A stretch of 64,000 nt of DNA from positions 62,001 to 126,000 of the forward strand of contig NZ_JASVWB010000002.1 of NCBI RefSeq assembly GCF_030287445.1, written 5' to 3'. Within the stretch, counting starts at the first letter, position 1; every line of letters begins with the position of its first letter. This DNA comes from Streptomyces sp. ALI-76-A (GTDB lineage Bacteria; Actinomycetota; Actinomycetes; Streptomycetales; Streptomycetaceae). The notes beneath the pieces are model-generated. The model did no database searches. It saw nothing but the letters and a program-made list of their open reading frames with translations, and was not told where the DNA came from. Shown piece by piece: positions 1-8,105 of the stretch. The translations under genes and the position numbers were made by a program.

Positions 1-1446
1 GAGTTCGACGGCGGTGGGGTTGTCGGAGCCGGCGGGGTGGTTGCCGCCGCCGACGAGGAAGTTGACGTAGTCCTTGTCGATGGTGAACTCGGGCGAGGTG
101 AGGGTGCCGGTGGTGGAGTCGCCGTTCAGGTAGCTGTTGACCAGGCCGCTTCCCAGGAATCCGGAGACCTCCTGCTGGTTGGGGAGGGTGCCGGCGGCCG
201 GTGCGCTGCCCAAGGCGTCGCCGGTGGTCGTCCAGTCGCCGTAGGTGCCGCCCTCGAAGTCGGCGAGGACCGTGCCCGCGGGCGGATCTCCCTGCTCCAT
301 GACCGTGCCGTCCACGTGCGGGTGTCGACCGCCACCGACCTTGAAGTTCAGGTACTTGCTGTCGACGGTGAAGGAGGGCGAGGTCAGGGTGCCGGTGGTG
401 CCGTCACCCAAGTGGAAGCTGTTGGCGAGGCCCTTGCCGTCGAAGCCGTCGACCGTGCCCTGACCCTCGACCGCGCCGGCTGCCGGTGCCTGGCCGAACG
501 CGGTGCCGGTAGTCATCCACGAACCGAAGTCGGTGGCTTCGAAGTCCTGCACCACCTGGCCGGTGGGCGGGGTGTAGGTGCCCTTGTCCTCGGCGGTGAA
601 CTTCTTGCCGTCGAAGTCGCCGACGAAGTACTGGGCGGCCGAGCCTCCGGCGATCCCACCGGGGTTGATGTTGACGACCAGGACCCACTTGGTCTTCTTC
701 GGGTCCCCGTCGACCGCGAGGGGGAACAGGTCCGGGCACTCCCACACGCCGCCCGTTGCGCCGGCCGGTCCGAACTCGCTCTGCAGCTCCCAGTCCTTGA
801 GGTTTTGGGAAGAGTAGAACTGCACCTTGTGTTCGGTGGACAGCGACACCGTCATCAGCCAGCTCTTGGTCGGCGCGTACCACTGGACCTTGGGGTCGCG
901 GAACTCCTTGGAGCCGATGTCGAGGACGGGATTGCCCTGGTACTTGGTCCAGGTCCGGCCGCGGTCGGTGCTGTAGGCGAGCGACTGCGCCTGTACGCCG
1001 GTGTCCTTGTTGGAGCTGGTGTAGATCGCGACCATGGGCGGGTTCTTCTTGGTGCCGAACCCGGTGGTGTTGTCCCGGTCGACGACCGCGCTGCCGGAGA
1101 ACACCATCTCCTTGTCGTCGTGCGACAGGGCGAGCGGCAGCTGCTTCCAGTGCACGAGGTCCGTGCTCACCGCGTGCCCCCAGGACATGTCTCCCCAGGA
1201 GTTTCCGTTGGGGTTGTACTGGTAGAAAAGGTGATACTCGCCCTTGTAGTACACGAGACCGTTGGGGTCGTTCATCCAGTTCTTCTCCGGCGTGAAGTGG
1301 AACTGGGGCCGGTAGGTCTCGGCGTACGGCGGGGCGTCTGCAGCGAGGGCCTGAGGGGCGAGCGGGGCGGCGGACAGGGCGCAGACGGTCACCACCGCCG
1401 CCATCATCCGCACGTGGGCATGCCGGGATACACGTCCAGAGCTCAT
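1..1446 (-). CDS. Secreted glycoside hydrolase family 32 (levanase / fructan beta-fructosidase), partial
   Basis: Hydrolyses beta-fructans or sucrose outside the cell. The frame opens at ATG 1446 after a good CAGGAGAG ribosome site and runs off the window start, so at least 482 codons are visible and the C-terminus is missing. Residues 1-35 form a signal peptide ending ALA-AD. The GH32 hallmarks are all present: WMNDPNG (residues 57-63, nucleophile D60), FRDPK (182-186) and ECP with the acid/base Glu at 236. After about residue 290 come two tandem repeats of roughly 90 residues, each starting DFE and containing a TTGTLTSP motif, which look like accessory beta-sandwich domains. The sequence supports an exo- or endo-fructanase; which linkage it prefers cannot be read from here. 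It lies downstream of a kinase and shares its operator type with the fructose importer. Confidence 0.93.
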   Translation of the reverse strand, partial: MSSGRVSRHAHVRMMAAVVTVCALSAAPLAPQALAADAPPYAETYRPQFHFTPEKNWMNDPNGLVYYKGEYHLFYQYNPNGNSWGDMSWGHAVSTDLVHWKQLPLALSHDDKEMVFSGSAVVDRDNTTGFGTKKNPPMVAIYTSSNKDTGVQAQSLAYSTDRGRTWTKYQGNPVLDIGSKEFRDPKVQWYAPTKSWLMTVSLSTEHKVQFYSSQNLKDWELQSEFGPAGATGGVWECPDLFPLAVDGDPKKTKWVLVVNINPGGIAGGSAAQYFVGDFDGKKFTAEDKGTYTPPTGQVVQDFEATDFGSWMTTGTAFGQAPAAGAVEGQGTVDGFDGKGLANSFHLGDGTTGTLTSPSFTVDSKYLNFKVGGGRHPHVDGTVMEQGDPPAGTVLADFEGGTYGDWTTTGDALGSAPAAGTLPNQQEVSGFLGSGLVNSYLNGDSTTGTLTSPEFTIDKDYVNFLVGGGNHPAGSDNPTAVEL

Positions 1447-1555
1447 GGTCTCTCCTGTGCTGGGGCCGTCCACTGGGCCGGAGCCTGAGGCTCGGCGTGG
1501 ACCGACCGAAAGTGACGCCCTGGTCGGCGGCGTCGTCCACGTCGCCGACCAGAGG

Positions 1556-1584
1556 TGTCATCGTTGACTGTGTCATCGATGACA
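1556..1584. promoter_or_regulatory. Tandem LacI-type operators upstream of the GH32 gene
   Basis: TGTCATCGATGACA at 1571-1584 is a perfect 14-bp palindrome. A second copy with one altered arm, TGTCATCGTTGAC, lies at 1556-1568, 15 bp away start to start. The same element occurs twice at 2792-2821. Position about 110-140 bp before the GH32 start and shared sequence suggest binding by the LacI-family regulator at 5978-7009 (inference). Confidence 0.75.
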
Positions 1585-1665
1585 TCGAGTGGCCCGATGA
1601 TGAGCGGCATCCCGCCGATGCGTCAACGGTTCCCGCGCAATTGGCCGGCGCGGCTCGCCCGCCCG

Positions 1666-2625
1666 TCAAGCACCACCGACGGTCGTCAACTGCGCCAACT
1701 GGTTCTGCCACGGCGGGTTGGGACCGGCAACCGAGCAGGTCAGGGCGGCGACCCGAGTGCCGAACCGGCAGGCTTCCGCGACATCGTCGAGACGGAGATC
1801 AGCCAGCCGGCCACCGAGGAGGCCGTGGGCGCCGAGGTGGTGCAGCAGCCCGGCGGTGAAGGAGTCCCCCGCGCCGACCGTGTCGACGACCTGCGTGGCC
1901 ACCGCGGGCACTTGCAGCCGTTCGCCGTCGAGTGAGACCAGGGCGCCACCGGCTCCGAGCGTGATCACGACGAGCCTCGCCCCGGCGGCGTGCCAGGTGT
2001 CGCACGCCCGCTCGGGCGGAGTGCCAGGCAGGAGAAGTCCCAGGTCGTCCTCGCTCAGACGGAGGATGTCGGCGAGAGCGCACCAGTGCGCCAGCCGGGC
2101 CCGGTAGACCTCGGGGCGCACCAGCAGCGGCCGGACGTTGGGATCGATGCTGATGGTGGCCCGCGGAGCCGCCGCCAGGAAATCTTCCACCACCGCCCCG
2201 CCGGGCTCGCGGACCAGCGCCAGCGACCCGGTGTGCACACAGGCCGTTTCGGACAGATCCACCTGGGCCAGTTCACCCGGAGTCCACTGCCAGTCGACCG
2301 TGTTCTGCGCGTGGAACGAGAACGCGGCCTGCCCCGCGCCATCCAGCTCCGCCACGGCCAGCGTGCTCGGCTCGGCGGCGGCGACGGCGTACGACAGGTC
2401 CACCCCGGACGCCTCCAGGTGGGCCCGGAACAGGCGGCCGAACACATCCCCGGACAGGCGGGCGAGGAAGCGGGTCGGCGTGCCCAGCCGAGCCAGGGCC
2501 ACCGCGGTGTTCGCAGGTCCGCCGCCGGGCAGCACCCGTAGGGCGAGTTCGTTTGAGGCGTTTGCCGGTTCCGCGAAGGCGTCCGCGACGCACTCTCCCA
2601 GAACGGTGATCTGACGCGGGCTCAT
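1666..2625 (-). CDS. PfkB-family carbohydrate kinase, probable fructokinase
   Basis: Expected to phosphorylate the imported sugar in the cytoplasm, most likely fructose given its neighbours. 319 residues, normal for ribokinase-type kinases. The first PfkB signature reads GGGPANTAVALARLG near residues 33-47 and the second, DTVGAGDSFTAG with the catalytic Asp, near 250-261. I chose ATG 2625 because it follows a GAGGGAGAGC ribosome site; the frame extends upstream to 2778 but that part is without a ribosome site. It is transcribed away from the importer operon and toward the GH32 gene, with the shared operator pair in the divergent promoter. Substrate assignment is contextual; the family also includes ribokinase and 2-keto-3-deoxygluconate kinase. 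Confidence 0.88.
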   Translation of the reverse strand: MSPRQITVLGECVADAFAEPANASNELALRVLPGGGPANTAVALARLGTPTRFLARLSGDVFGRLFRAHLEASGVDLSYAVAAAEPSTLAVAELDGAGQAAFSFHAQNTVDWQWTPGELAQVDLSETACVHTGSLALVREPGGAVVEDFLAAAPRATISIDPNVRPLLVRPEVYRARLAHWCALADILRLSEDDLGLLLPGTPPERACDTWHAAGARLVVITLGAGGALVSLDGERLQVPAVATQVVDTVGAGDSFTAGLLHHLGAHGLLGGRLADLRLDDVAEACRFGTRVAALTCSVAGPNPPWQNQLAQLTTVGGA

Positions 2626-2791
2626 GGGCTGCTCTCCCTCGGAAAAGCTCGGAAAGAACGGGCAAAGGGGTCGCGGGCGACACAACCCTGACCGGCTGCG
2701 CAGCGGCGACGGCTGCGGACGTTGCCGATTCGTGACGGGTGGAAGGCATTGACGTTGCCGGGATCCGGAGTCCATCATCCTCGCCAGGAAG

Positions 2792-2821
2792 TGTCAACGA
2801 TGACATAAGTCAACGATGACA
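2792..2821. promoter_or_regulatory. Tandem operators in the divergent kinase/importer promoter
   Basis: Two copies of GTCAACGATGACA: TGTCAACGATGACA at 2792-2805 and AGTCAACGATGACA at 2808-2821, 16 bp apart. They are the inverse of the motif at 1556-1568. They lie about 60-90 bp before the importer start (2883) and about 170-195 bp before the kinase start (2625), and so could control both directions. Confidence 0.75.
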
Positions 2822-2882
2822 CCCCGGGCGGCACGCTCTGATCCCACCCCCGTGCCCGCTCGCTATCCCACAGGAGTCGATC

Positions 2883-3893
2883 ATGTCTCGCACCACTCGT
2901 CTTTCCTCCTCCCTCCTCAGAGCCGCCGCGGTCACGGGCGTCGCCGCCCTCACCCTGACGGGCTGCGGGTCCGGCTCCGGCTCCTCCAGCTCCGGCTCGG
3001 GCGAGGTCAAGGTCGGCCTGATCACCAAGACTGACACCAACCCGTTCTTCGTGAAGATGAAGGAGGGCGCGGAGAAGGCCGCCAAGGAGAACGGTGTTCA
3101 ACTGTCCACCGCGGCGGGCAAGTTCGACGGGGACAACGCCGGTCAGGTCACGGCCATCGAGAACATGGTCGCTGCCGGGGTGAAGGGCATCCTGATCACC
3201 CCGAGCGACTCCAAGGCGATCGTGCCCGCGATCGAGAAGGCCAAGGCCAAGGGTGTCCTGGTCATCGCCCTGGACACCCCGACCGACCCGGAGAGCGCGG
3301 TCGACGCCCTCTTCGCCACCGACAACCTCAAGGCCGGCGAACTGATCGGCGAGTACGCCAAAGCCGCCATGAAGGGCAAGACAGCGAAGATAGCCGCCCT
3401 CGACCTGGCTCCGGGCGTCTCCGTCGGCGTCCAGCGGCACAACGGCTTCCTCAAGGGCTTCGGCGCCACCGACAAGGACGTCGCCTGCGCCCAGGACACC
3501 GGCGGCGACCAGGCCAAGGGCCAGACCGCGATGGAGAACTGTCTGCAGAAGGAGCCGGACATCAACGTCGTCTACACCATCAACGAGCCAGCAGCCCTGG
3601 GCGCGTACACCGCGCTCAAGGCCAAGGGCCGCGAGAAGGACGTCCTGATCGTCTCCGTGGACGGCGGCTGCACCGGCACCCAGGCCGTCAAAGACGGCAA
3701 GATCGCCGCCACGTCCCAGCAGTACCCGCTGAAGATGGCCGCCGAGGGCGTCAAGGCCGTCGCGACCTACGCCAAGGACGGCAAGAAGGCGTCCGGTTAC
3801 ACCGACACCGGCGTCACCTTGATCACCGACAAGGCACAGGCCGGAGTCACGTCCAAGGACACCGCCTACGGCCTGGAGAACTGCTGGGGCTAA
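2883..3893 (+). CDS. Sugar ABC transporter substrate-binding lipoprotein (FrcB/RbsB type)
   Basis: Captures the sugar at the cell surface for the permease and ATPase encoded next. 336 residues. A basic N-terminus and hydrophobic stretch end in the lipobox LTGC (Cys near residue 27), followed by a Gly/Ser-rich linker. The mature part starts [21 protein letters not shown], a typical opening of the periplasmic-binding-protein-1-like family, with [10 protein letters not shown] and a hinge region [11 protein letters not shown] further on. The ribosome site CAGGAG precedes ATG. The combination with a single-domain ATPase and one permease is the FrcBCA arrangement for fructose; ribose-type sugars remain possible. 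A stem-loop follows the gene, which may favour higher expression of this component. Confidence 0.9.
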   Translation: MSRTTRLSSSLLRAAAVTGVAALTLTGCGSGSGSSSSGSGEVKVGLITKTDTNPFFVKMKEGAEKAAKENGVQLSTAAGKFDGDNAGQVTAIENMVAAGVKGILITPSDSKAIVPAIEKAKAKGVLVIALDTPTDPESAVDALFATDNLKAGELIGEYAKAAMKGKTAKIAALDLAPGVSVGVQRHNGFLKGFGATDKDVACAQDTGGDQAKGQTAMENCLQKEPDINVVYTINEPAALGAYTALKAKGREKDVLIVSVDGGCTGTQAVKDGKIAATSQQYPLKMAAEGVKAVATYAKDGKKASGYTDTGVTLITDKAQAGVTSKDTAYGLENCWG

Positions 3894-3940
3894 GCCTCTG
3901 CCCTCCTCCAGGACCGTACGACACCGCCACTTGCCTCAGC

Positions 3941-3981
3941 GGGGCGGTCGGCCCGCCTCCCCGACCAGGGACGACCGCCCC
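3941..3981 (+). terminator. Intercistronic stem-loop between binding protein and permease genes
   Basis: GGGGCGGTCG at 3941-3950 can pair with CGACCGCCCC at 3972-3981 (10 bp). No U-tract follows. It sits in the 156-bp gap of the operon and may be an attenuator or a 3'-end stabiliser of the binding-protein message (inference). Confidence 0.5.
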
Positions 3982-4049
3982 CTTGTCCCGGCGGCGAGGG
4001 TTCTGGCCCTCGTCCGACAAGGACATCTGTCTTCCGACAAGGACTTCGC

Positions 4050-5063
4050 ATGACAGCCACGACCAAGCCTCCAAGCACGTCCTCGCCATATGCCGAGCTC
4101 AAAGCGCCGACCACGGCCCGCAGATTGCTCACGGCGCCGACCACCGGCCCGCTGGTCGCGCTCCTCCTGGCCTGCATCTTCTTCTCTTTCTCAACCGACC
4201 AGTTCCTCACCGGCGGGAACTTCTCGCTGATCGTCCAGCAGGTCATGGTCGTAGGAACGCTGGCGATCGGCCAGACGCTGATCATCCTCACAGCGGGCAT
4301 CGACCTGTCGTGCGGAGCCGTGATGGCGTTCGGCAGCATCGTGATCGCCAAGATGGCAGCCGAGGGTTCCCTGCCCCCGCTCGTCGCCATCGCTCTGGGT
4401 CTGGTCGTCTGCGGCGGTTTCGGGCTGCTCAACGGGCTGCTGGTGCAGAAGATCCCGCTGCCGCCGTTCATCGTCACCCTCGGCATGCTCAACGTGGCAT
4501 TCGCACTGACCCACATCTACTCCGAGGAGCAGACGGTCACCAACCTCCCGGGCCCGCTGACCGCCCTGGGTGAGACCTTCCCGCTCGGCCACACCGACAT
4601 CACCTACGGCTCCCTGGTCACCATCGCCCTGTTCCTGCTCCTCGCCTACGCGCTGAGCAGCACCGGCTGGGGCCGGCACGTCTACGCCCTCGGCAACAGC
4701 CAGGAGGCGGCACGCCTGAACGGCATCCGCACCTCCCGCCTGACCATCGGCGTCTACACGGTGGCGGGCCTGCTGTACGGCGTCGCCGCGCTCCTGCTCA
4801 TCTCCCGTACCGGCGTCGGCGACCCGCAAGCCGGCCAGACCGACAACCTCGACAGCATCACCGCCGTGGTCCTCGGCGGCACCAGCCTCTTCGGCGGACG
4901 CGGCTCGGTCCTGGGCACCTTCATCGGCGTCCTCATCGTCGGCGTCTTCCGCAACGGCCTTCAGCTGATGGGCGTCGCCTCCATCTACCAGACGCTGATC
5001 ACCGGCGTCCTGGTGATCCTCGCGGTGACCGTCGACCAGCTCTCCCGGAAGAAGGCCCGATGA
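4050..5063 (+). CDS. Sugar ABC transporter permease (FrcC/RbsC type)
   Basis: Membrane channel subunit of the importer. 337 residues, hydrophobic throughout after about residue 35, with the conserved family stretch that includes QTLIILTAGIDLSCGAVMAF near residues 75-95 and TDNLDSITAVVLGGTSLFGG near 270-290, both diagnostic of branched-chain/ribose-type permeases (BPD_transp_2). The ATP-binding gene starts inside its last codons (ATGA overlap at 5060-5063), showing translational coupling. Confidence 0.92.
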   Translation: MTATTKPPSTSSPYAELKAPTTARRLLTAPTTGPLVALLLACIFFSFSTDQFLTGGNFSLIVQQVMVVGTLAIGQTLIILTAGIDLSCGAVMAFGSIVIAKMAAEGSLPPLVAIALGLVVCGGFGLLNGLLVQKIPLPPFIVTLGMLNVAFALTHIYSEEQTVTNLPGPLTALGETFPLGHTDITYGSLVTIALFLLLAYALSSTGWGRHVYALGNSQEAARLNGIRTSRLTIGVYTVAGLLYGVAALLLISRTGVGDPQAGQTDNLDSITAVVLGGTSLFGGRGSVLGTFIGVLIVGVFRNGLQLMGVASIYQTLITGVLVILAVTVDQLSRKKAR

Positions 5064-5896
5064 CCGCCACCTCCTCCCCCACCCCCGTCCTGCAGGCCCG
5101 CGGCCTGGTCAAGCGCTACGGTCACGTCACCGCCATTGACGGCGCCGACTTCGACCTGCTGCCCGGCGAAGTCCTCGCCGTCATCGGCGACAACGGAGCC
5201 GGAAAGACCAGCCTGATCAAGGCACTTACGGGCGCCGTGGTCCCGGACGCGGGCGAGATCCTCCTCAACGGCGAACCCATCACCTTCTCCGGACCCCAGA
5301 GCGCCCGCGCCCACGGCATCGAGACGGTGTATCAGGACCTGGCCGTGGCCGCCTCTATGGACATCGCCTCGAACATGTTCCTCGGGCGGGAGCTGCGGCG
5401 CCCTGGCGTGCTCGGCAGTGTCTTTCGCATGCTGGACAAGAAGCGCATGCGTCAGGAGGCCGCTGAGCACATGGCCGACCTGAAGATCGGCCTGCGCTCG
5501 CTCACGCAGTCGGTGGAAACGCTCTCCGGCGGTCAGCGGCAGGCCGTAGCCGTCGCCCGGTCCGTCGCCTGGGCCCGCAGCGTCGTCGTCATGGACGAAC
5601 CCACCGCCGCCCTCGGCGTGAAGGAGTCCGGCCAGGTCCTCGACCTCATCCGCCGCGTCCGGGACAAGGGCCTGCCGGTCGTCCTGATCAGCCACAACAT
5701 GCCGCACGTCTTCGAGATCGCCGACCGGATTCACGTCCACCGCCTCGGCCGGCGCGCCGCGGTCATCAAGCCGTCCGACTACTCCATGGCGGAGGTCGTG
5801 GCCATCATGACCGGCGCGCTCACCCTCGACGAGGCCGGCGGTACTGTCGTAGCGGATTCCGAGGCGGCCAAGGCCGCCGGAGTCAAAGCCACCTGA
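5060..5896 (+). CDS. Sugar ABC transporter ATP-binding protein (FrcA type)
   Basis: Powers the importer. 278 residues with one ATPase domain, unlike the two-domain RbsA, which favours an FrcA-like fructose system. Walker A is GDNGAGKTS (43-51), the signature LSGGQRQAVAVARS lies near 154-167 and Walker B VVVMDEPTAAL near 175-185, followed by the switch His in LISHNMPHV. The start overlaps the permease stop by four bases. Confidence 0.93.
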   Translation: MTATSSPTPVLQARGLVKRYGHVTAIDGADFDLLPGEVLAVIGDNGAGKTSLIKALTGAVVPDAGEILLNGEPITFSGPQSARAHGIETVYQDLAVAASMDIASNMFLGRELRRPGVLGSVFRMLDKKRMRQEAAEHMADLKIGLRSLTQSVETLSGGQRQAVAVARSVAWARSVVVMDEPTAALGVKESGQVLDLIRRVRDKGLPVVLISHNMPHVFEIADRIHVHRLGRRAAVIKPSDYSMAEVVAIMTGALTLDEAGGTVVADSEAAKAAGVKAT

Positions 5897-5913
5897 CAGC
5901 ACAACCACAACCG

Positions 5914-5955
5914 CTCTCATGCTTTCCGGCCGAGGCTGCGGCCGGAAACCGAGAG
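5914..5955 (+). terminator. Stem-loop between importer operon and LacI gene
   Basis: TTTCCGGCC (5923-5931) pairs with GGCCGGAAA (5940-5948) around an 8-nt loop; outer CTCTC (5914-5918) and GAGAG (5951-5955) can extend the stem. It has no clear U-tract but fits a GC-rich actinobacterial terminator, so the regulator downstream may be expressed partly by read-through. Confidence 0.65.
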
Positions 5956-5977
5956 CCCTCAGGAGACGGTTCCCTCC

Positions 5978-7009
5978 ATGGCAGCGCACCGCCGCCCCAC
6001 CCTGGCAGACGTCGCCCGAGAAGTAGGCGTCAGCGCCAAAACGGTCTCCCGCGTCCTCAACGAGGACGGACCCGCCTCGGCCCACACCAGGGAACAAGTC
6101 CTCGCCGCCGTGGCGAAACTCGGCTTCCAGCCGAACCTCATGGCCCGCAACATCCGCGTCGGCGGACCCGACACCACCATCGGACTGGTCATCCCCGACC
6201 TCGGCAACCCCTTCTTCGGAGCCGTGGCCCGCGCCATCGAGGACACCGTCCGCGACCGCGGACTGACCCTGCTCATGGGCTCCTCCGCCGATGACCCCGA
6301 CCGCGAACGCGCGCTGACGGACAAGTTTCTCGCCCGCCGCATCAGCATCCTGATCGTCGTACCGTCCGTCGGCGCCGACCACTCCCACCTCAAGACCCAC
6401 CGCACGGCGGGTCTGCCCGTGATCTTTCTCGACCGACCTGGGGTCGGACTCGCCACCGACAGCATCGTGAGCTCCAACCGCGCGGGCGCTCACGACGGCG
6501 TCACCCACCTGATCGCCCATGGTCACCGGCGCATCGGGTTCGTCGGCGACCTGCCCCCCAAGCTGTACACCCGCCGTGAACGTCTGGCCGGCTACCGCTC
6601 AGCGCTGCAGGAAGCCGATATTCCCTACGACCGCTCGCTCGTCAGCAACGCCCACGACCAGCAGGGCGCCGAGGCCGCGACCGCCCGGCTCCTCGACCTG
6701 GCCGATCCCCCCACCGCCCTCTTTGCCGGCAACAACATCATGGCATTGGGCATCGTCGCCGAACTGGCCCGCAGCAAGCGCAAGGACGTCGCCCTCGTCG
6801 CCTTCGACGACCTGGCACTCGCCGAGGCCCTCGAACCGGCCCTGACGGTCGTCGCACAGGACCCCGAGGAAATCGGCAGAACGGCGGCGACCACCGCCCT
6901 GACTCGACTTGACGGCGATCGCACCCGCGCCCGCACCATCACCGTCCCCACCCAACTGATCATCCGAGGATCGGGGGAACGGACCCCTCCGGTGACGCTG
7001 GAGAGCTAA
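5978..7009 (+). CDS. LacI-family transcriptional regulator of the fructan/fructose genes
   Basis: 343 residues. The N-terminal helix-turn-helix reads PTLADVAREVGVSAKTVSRVLN (residues 6-27) with the LacI hinge-helix stretch to about residue 60, followed by a ligand-binding domain starting TTIGLVIPDLGNPFFGAVARAIED. LacI proteins bind palindromic operators of the kind found four times near the target genes in this window, so it is the obvious candidate repressor, released by fructose or a phosphorylated derivative (inference). It follows the importer operon by 81 bp and a stem-loop. Confidence 0.92.
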   Translation: MAAHRRPTLADVAREVGVSAKTVSRVLNEDGPASAHTREQVLAAVAKLGFQPNLMARNIRVGGPDTTIGLVIPDLGNPFFGAVARAIEDTVRDRGLTLLMGSSADDPDRERALTDKFLARRISILIVVPSVGADHSHLKTHRTAGLPVIFLDRPGVGLATDSIVSSNRAGAHDGVTHLIAHGHRRIGFVGDLPPKLYTRRERLAGYRSALQEADIPYDRSLVSNAHDQQGAEAATARLLDLADPPTALFAGNNIMALGIVAELARSKRKDVALVAFDDLALAEALEPALTVVAQDPEEIGRTAATTALTRLDGDRTRARTITVPTQLIIRGSGERTPPVTLES

Positions 7010-7334
7010 TCCTAGGCGGGCTTACGTCGGACGGAAGTCAAGTCTGAGGCCGGCCCACGGGGCCGGGTGCGTGTGCTGGAGCCGGATCTCGGCGTGCCAC
7101 AGGCTGCCCGGCAGGTCCGGGGCGGGTCGCCTCGTCGAGAGCGGCGACGGTGTAGCCCGTCGTCCAGAAGAAACTCAGCCTCGTCATTTCTGACGCAGGA
7201 CATAGCGCCGCATCGGCACCCACGACATCCTCACCGGCCCGTGTCCTTTGACGATCAATCCAGTCCACCGCACTTTCCCGACCTGGGCGGACTTACTTCG
7301 ATGTCCATGGATGGTGGCGGAGGTCCGCGGCAGA
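7010..7334. other. Intergenic stretch with no recognisable gene
   Basis: Short open frames on both strands here have no recognisable motif, start site or terminator. The stretch lies between the LacI gene and a duplicated gene remnant and may itself be decayed coding DNA. Confidence 0.4.
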
Positions 7335-7480
7335 TCAGGGCCGGTTGTACCGCCCGCACTTGAGTGCATTCGCGTTCGCATCGTCAATACAGACCCTGAC
7401 GTACGCGGCACCACCGGGCTGGTCCGCCGGGCAAGGGTGCCTGTGGTCAGCACGAGGGAACCCGGCGGCGGCGAGATGAG
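7335..7480 (-). pseudogene. Internally deleted duplicate of the small secreted protein gene at 7552-7956
   Basis: The 3' part encodes GGAAYVRVCIDDANANALKC, almost the same as GGAAYVIVCIDDANALPIDC at the end of the neighbouring gene. The 5' part (about 7430-7480) resembles that gene's signal peptide region, for example LTTGTL against LTAGTL. The central roughly 250 bases are absent, the two halves are in different frames, and the start codon is gone. This is a tandem duplication that has decayed. Confidence 0.75.
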
Positions 7481-7551
7481 TTCCGGAGCGTCGAGTGTGG
7501 TTCCGCCCCGGAGGCTGGTGCGGCAGCGTCACTTTCCGGCCGGTCGGATGG

Positions 7552-7956
7552 TCAGGGCCGGTCGACCCGCTCACAGTCGATGGGCAGCGCGTTCGCATCG
7601 TCAATGCAGACGATGACATACGCGGCGCCCCCGGGCACATCCGCAGGGATTCCGGTCTTGAGCGGATACGTAGTGTTGCACTTAGTGCCGGTGCTCCTGG
7701 TACCGAGCTCCTTGCCTGAGGCACCGTACGCGCCGAACCACGCCCTGCGACAGTCGACGGCCCGGAGTGTTCCATCGACGCCGACCGATCGGTTGTACCA
7801 GGTCAGGGTGCCGTGGGCGTAGCTGCCCTCGTCGTCATCAACGTAGAAAGGGCTGGTCGGATAGGCGGCGGTTTGCGCGCCGGCGGCGGGAGCGCCCAGC
7901 AGGGTGCCCGCGGTCAGCACGACGGAAGCGACGGCGGCGGCGAGGTGAGTCTTCAT
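7552..7956 (-). CDS. Small secreted protein of unknown function
   Basis: 134 residues from ATG 7956, which follows a CTGGAG ribosome site; the frame extends upstream without support. MKTHLAAAVASVVLTAGTLLGAPAAGAQ is a signal peptide with an A-x-A cleavage site near residue 27. The mature protein is about 105 residues with four cysteines (in DCRRAWFG, TKCNTTY, VCIDD and DCERV), suggesting two disulfides. I do not recognise the family. A decayed copy lies immediately downstream. Confidence 0.75.
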   Translation of the reverse strand: MKTHLAAAVASVVLTAGTLLGAPAAGAQTAAYPTSPFYVDDDEGSYAHGTLTWYNRSVGVDGTLRAVDCRRAWFGAYGASGKELGTRSTGTKCNTTYPLKTGIPADVPGGAAYVIVCIDDANALPIDCERVDRP

Positions 7957-8105
7957 GTGATCTCCAGAGGGGTGAGCCGGTTGCGGCTTCACATCCTGGA
8001 TGGGCCGGCCACCTGTGGCCCACCTCTTAAGTCACGGCTTAAAGGGGAGCCGGGGCGGCAGGCGCGGGTCTCGCGCCCAGTCTGACGCCGCGGTGCCCTC
8101 GGGCC

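Noticed and set aside
37..1488. Long open frame on the plus strand opposite the GH32 gene
   Set aside because: The minus strand encodes an unmistakable GH32 protein with signal peptide and catalytic motifs; the plus frame is a GC-bias shadow.
4985..6526. 513-codon frame opposite the ATPase and LacI genes
   Set aside because: Composition is Gly/Asp/Val-rich with no motif; the plus strand carries the real genes.
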